From contig JAFKFV010000019.1 of NCBI GenBank assembly GCA_017307955.1, positions 149,732 through 213,731 on the forward strand: a DNA stretch of 64,000 nt. Reading direction: 5' to 3'. The translations under genes were made by a program, and so were the position numbers. Numbering within the stretch: position 1 is the stretch's first letter; each line of letters opens with the position of its first letter. The notes below the pieces were generated by a model. The model worked only from the letters and a program-made list of their open reading frames with translations. It was not told the origin of the DNA and ran no database searches. This DNA is from Allobosea sp. Its GTDB lineage: Bacteria; Pseudomonadota; Alphaproteobacteria; Rhizobiales; Kaistiaceae. Below, one piece after another: positions 62,009 through 64,000 of this stretch.

Positions 62009-62062
62009 TGCACGAACATTCCCGACACTGCACGAAATGATGATTTCGTGCAAGCTCGTGCA
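62009..62062. promoter_or_regulatory. TGCACGAA operator array, probable DeoR-family binding site
   Basis: The 85-bp divergent gap contains the perfect palindrome TGCACGAAAT-GATG-ATTTCGTGCA (62029-62052), an additional TGCACGAA (62009-62016) upstream and TCGTGCA (62056-62062) downstream. Four half-sites in about 54 bp, plus two more at the far end of the DUF4406 gene, look like a cooperative or looping operator for the adjacent DeoR-type protein. Confidence 0.8.
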
Positions 62063-62070
62063 GGACCGTG

Positions 62071-62826
62071 ATGCTGACCAGCGAACGCAAGCGCCTCATC
62101 CTCGACCGTCTCGGCCGCGACGGCCGCGTCGTCGCCAAGGCGGTGAGCCAGGAACTCGGGCTTTCGGAGGACACGATCCGCCGCGATCTCCGCGAGCTGG
62201 CCGCTGAGGGCAAGCTGCAACGCGTCCATGGCGGCGCACTGCCGGCCTCGCCCGGCATCGCCGATTTCGCGACGCGCGAGGCGATCGCGACGGAGGGCAA
62301 GCGCGCCATCGGCCGCGCCGGCGCGGCAATGATCGAGGATGGCCAGGTCGTGATCCTCGACGGCGGAACGACCGCACAGGAGCTCGCGCGCCAGCTCCGC
62401 CCCGGCCTCCGCGCGACCATCGTCACCCATTCGCCGAGCACGGCGATGGCGCTGATGCCGCATCAGGGCGTCGAGGTGATCATCATCGGCGGGCGGCTGT
62501 TCCGCCACTCGATCGTCACGGTCGGCGCGATCGCCGCCGAGGCGATCCAGCGCATCCGCGCCGATCTCTATTTCCTCGGCGTCACCGGCATCCATGCCGA
62601 GGCCGGCCTCACCACCGGCGATATCGAGGAAGCGGCGATCAAGCGCGCGCTGATGGCCCAGGCGGCCGAGACCATCGCCCTCGCCTCCTCCGAAAAAATC
62701 GGCGCCGTCTCCCCCTTCCTCGTCGCCCCGGTCACGGCGCTGGCGGGGATGATCGTGGAGAGCGGCCTGCCCGAAGAGAGGCTGGAGCCGTTGGCAGCGG
62801 CGGGGATGGCGGTGACGCGCGCCTGA
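62071..62826 (+). CDS. DeoR/GlpR family transcriptional regulator
   Basis: 251 residues. N-terminal helix-turn-helix MLTSERKRLILDRLGRDGRV, then SQELGLSEDTIRRDLRELAA and LQRVHGGALP; C-terminal sugar-phosphate-isomerase-like domain (VILDGGTTAQELARQL, VIIIGGRLFRHSIVTVG, FLGVTGIHAEAGLTTGD). ATG 62071 is chosen with AGGA upstream. Members usually sense a phosphorylated sugar or nucleoside. Probably represses the divergent DUF4406 gene and itself through the TGCACGAA array. Confidence 0.93.
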   Translation: MLTSERKRLILDRLGRDGRVVAKAVSQELGLSEDTIRRDLRELAAEGKLQRVHGGALPASPGIADFATREAIATEGKRAIGRAGAAMIEDGQVVILDGGTTAQELARQLRPGLRATIVTHSPSTAMALMPHQGVEVIIIGGRLFRHSIVTVGAIAAEAIQRIRADLYFLGVTGIHAEAGLTTGDIEEAAIKRALMAQAAETIALASSEKIGAVSPFLVAPVTALAGMIVESGLPEERLEPLAAAGMAVTRA

Positions 62827-62868
62827 CGCCGGGCCTCAGCCTCCGGTCGACGCCAGCGCACAAACGAA

Positions 62869-62894
62869 AAGGGCGCGGCTTGCGCCGCGCCCTT
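62869..62894 (-). terminator. Rho-independent terminator of groEL
   Basis: AAGGGCGCGGC-TTGC-GCCGCGCCCTT, an 11-bp GC-rich stem with a 4-nt loop. On the reverse strand it is followed by TTTTCGTTTG, giving the U-rich tail. It lies 27 bp after the groEL stop and between groEL and the convergent deoR gene. Confidence 0.85.
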
Positions 62895-62920
62895 CCCTGA
62901 ACTTTTGCGGATCGGACTTC

Positions 62921-64000
<1,080 letters not shown>

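Overview
The window is high-GC bacterial chromosome, almost entirely coding, and reads as an alphaproteobacterium of the order Hyphomicrobiales (Rhizobiales). Supporting this are the conserved housekeeping neighbourhoods (fabI with a histidine phosphatase and aroC; mutL, DUF2093, lpxK, waaA, DUF374, DUF4170, a CysQ-like phosphatase and pmbA), a rhizobial-type porin, alphaproteobacterial DUF families (DUF6101, DUF4170, DUF2093, DUF1344) and the GGM-rich GroEL tail. I cannot fix the genus. I see no rRNA, tRNA, CRISPR array, prophage or intact insertion sequence.

Region 1 (1-24.4 kb) is accessory and metabolic. It starts with a truncated TPR membrane regulator, then a forward cassette: a BKACE (DUF849) enzyme, a VOC protein, a Rieske ferredoxin, a double CMD-domain protein and three small membrane proteins (2273-6476). 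Next is a reverse unit made of a FUSC exporter and an AspT-type antiporter gene fused in frame to the second half of an ammonium transporter gene, with TGA at the position of a conserved Trp. A LysR regulator and porin are divergent from it. A five-gene nickel uptake operon (nikKMLQO) follows, preceded by a perfect NikR-type operator (GTATGA-N16-TCATAC). Then come the DabA/DabB inorganic-carbon pump with a divergent LysR regulator, a membrane protein, and an SDR-tetR pair preceded by two near-identical palindromes that are probably TetR operators.

Region 2 (24.4-44.8 kb) mixes core and small accessory genes: dxs, a DoxX protein, a Sco-type copper chaperone, fabI, a histidine phosphatase, aroC, two tandem DUF1176 periplasmic proteins, a MazEF-type toxin-antitoxin pair, two RNA methyltransferases, a DUF1275 membrane protein, a diheme cytochrome c, ubiA, two GNAT acetyltransferases and a DUF899 protein.

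Region 3 (44.9-64 kb) is mainly core: purD, mutL, the lpxK-waaA-DUF374 envelope unit, a CysQ-like phosphatase, pmbA, a KefB-type antiporter, two M16 peptidase-family genes (one without the zinc motif), rsmD, rluB, tadA, a DUF4406/deoR divergent pair with a striking TGCACGAA repeat system, and the 3' part of groEL, which runs off the window end.

The signals most worth follow-up are the aspT::amt chimera, the TGCACGAA operator array around the DUF4406 gene, the NikR box, the twin TetR palindromes and the uncharacterised BKACE/Rieske/CMD cassette.
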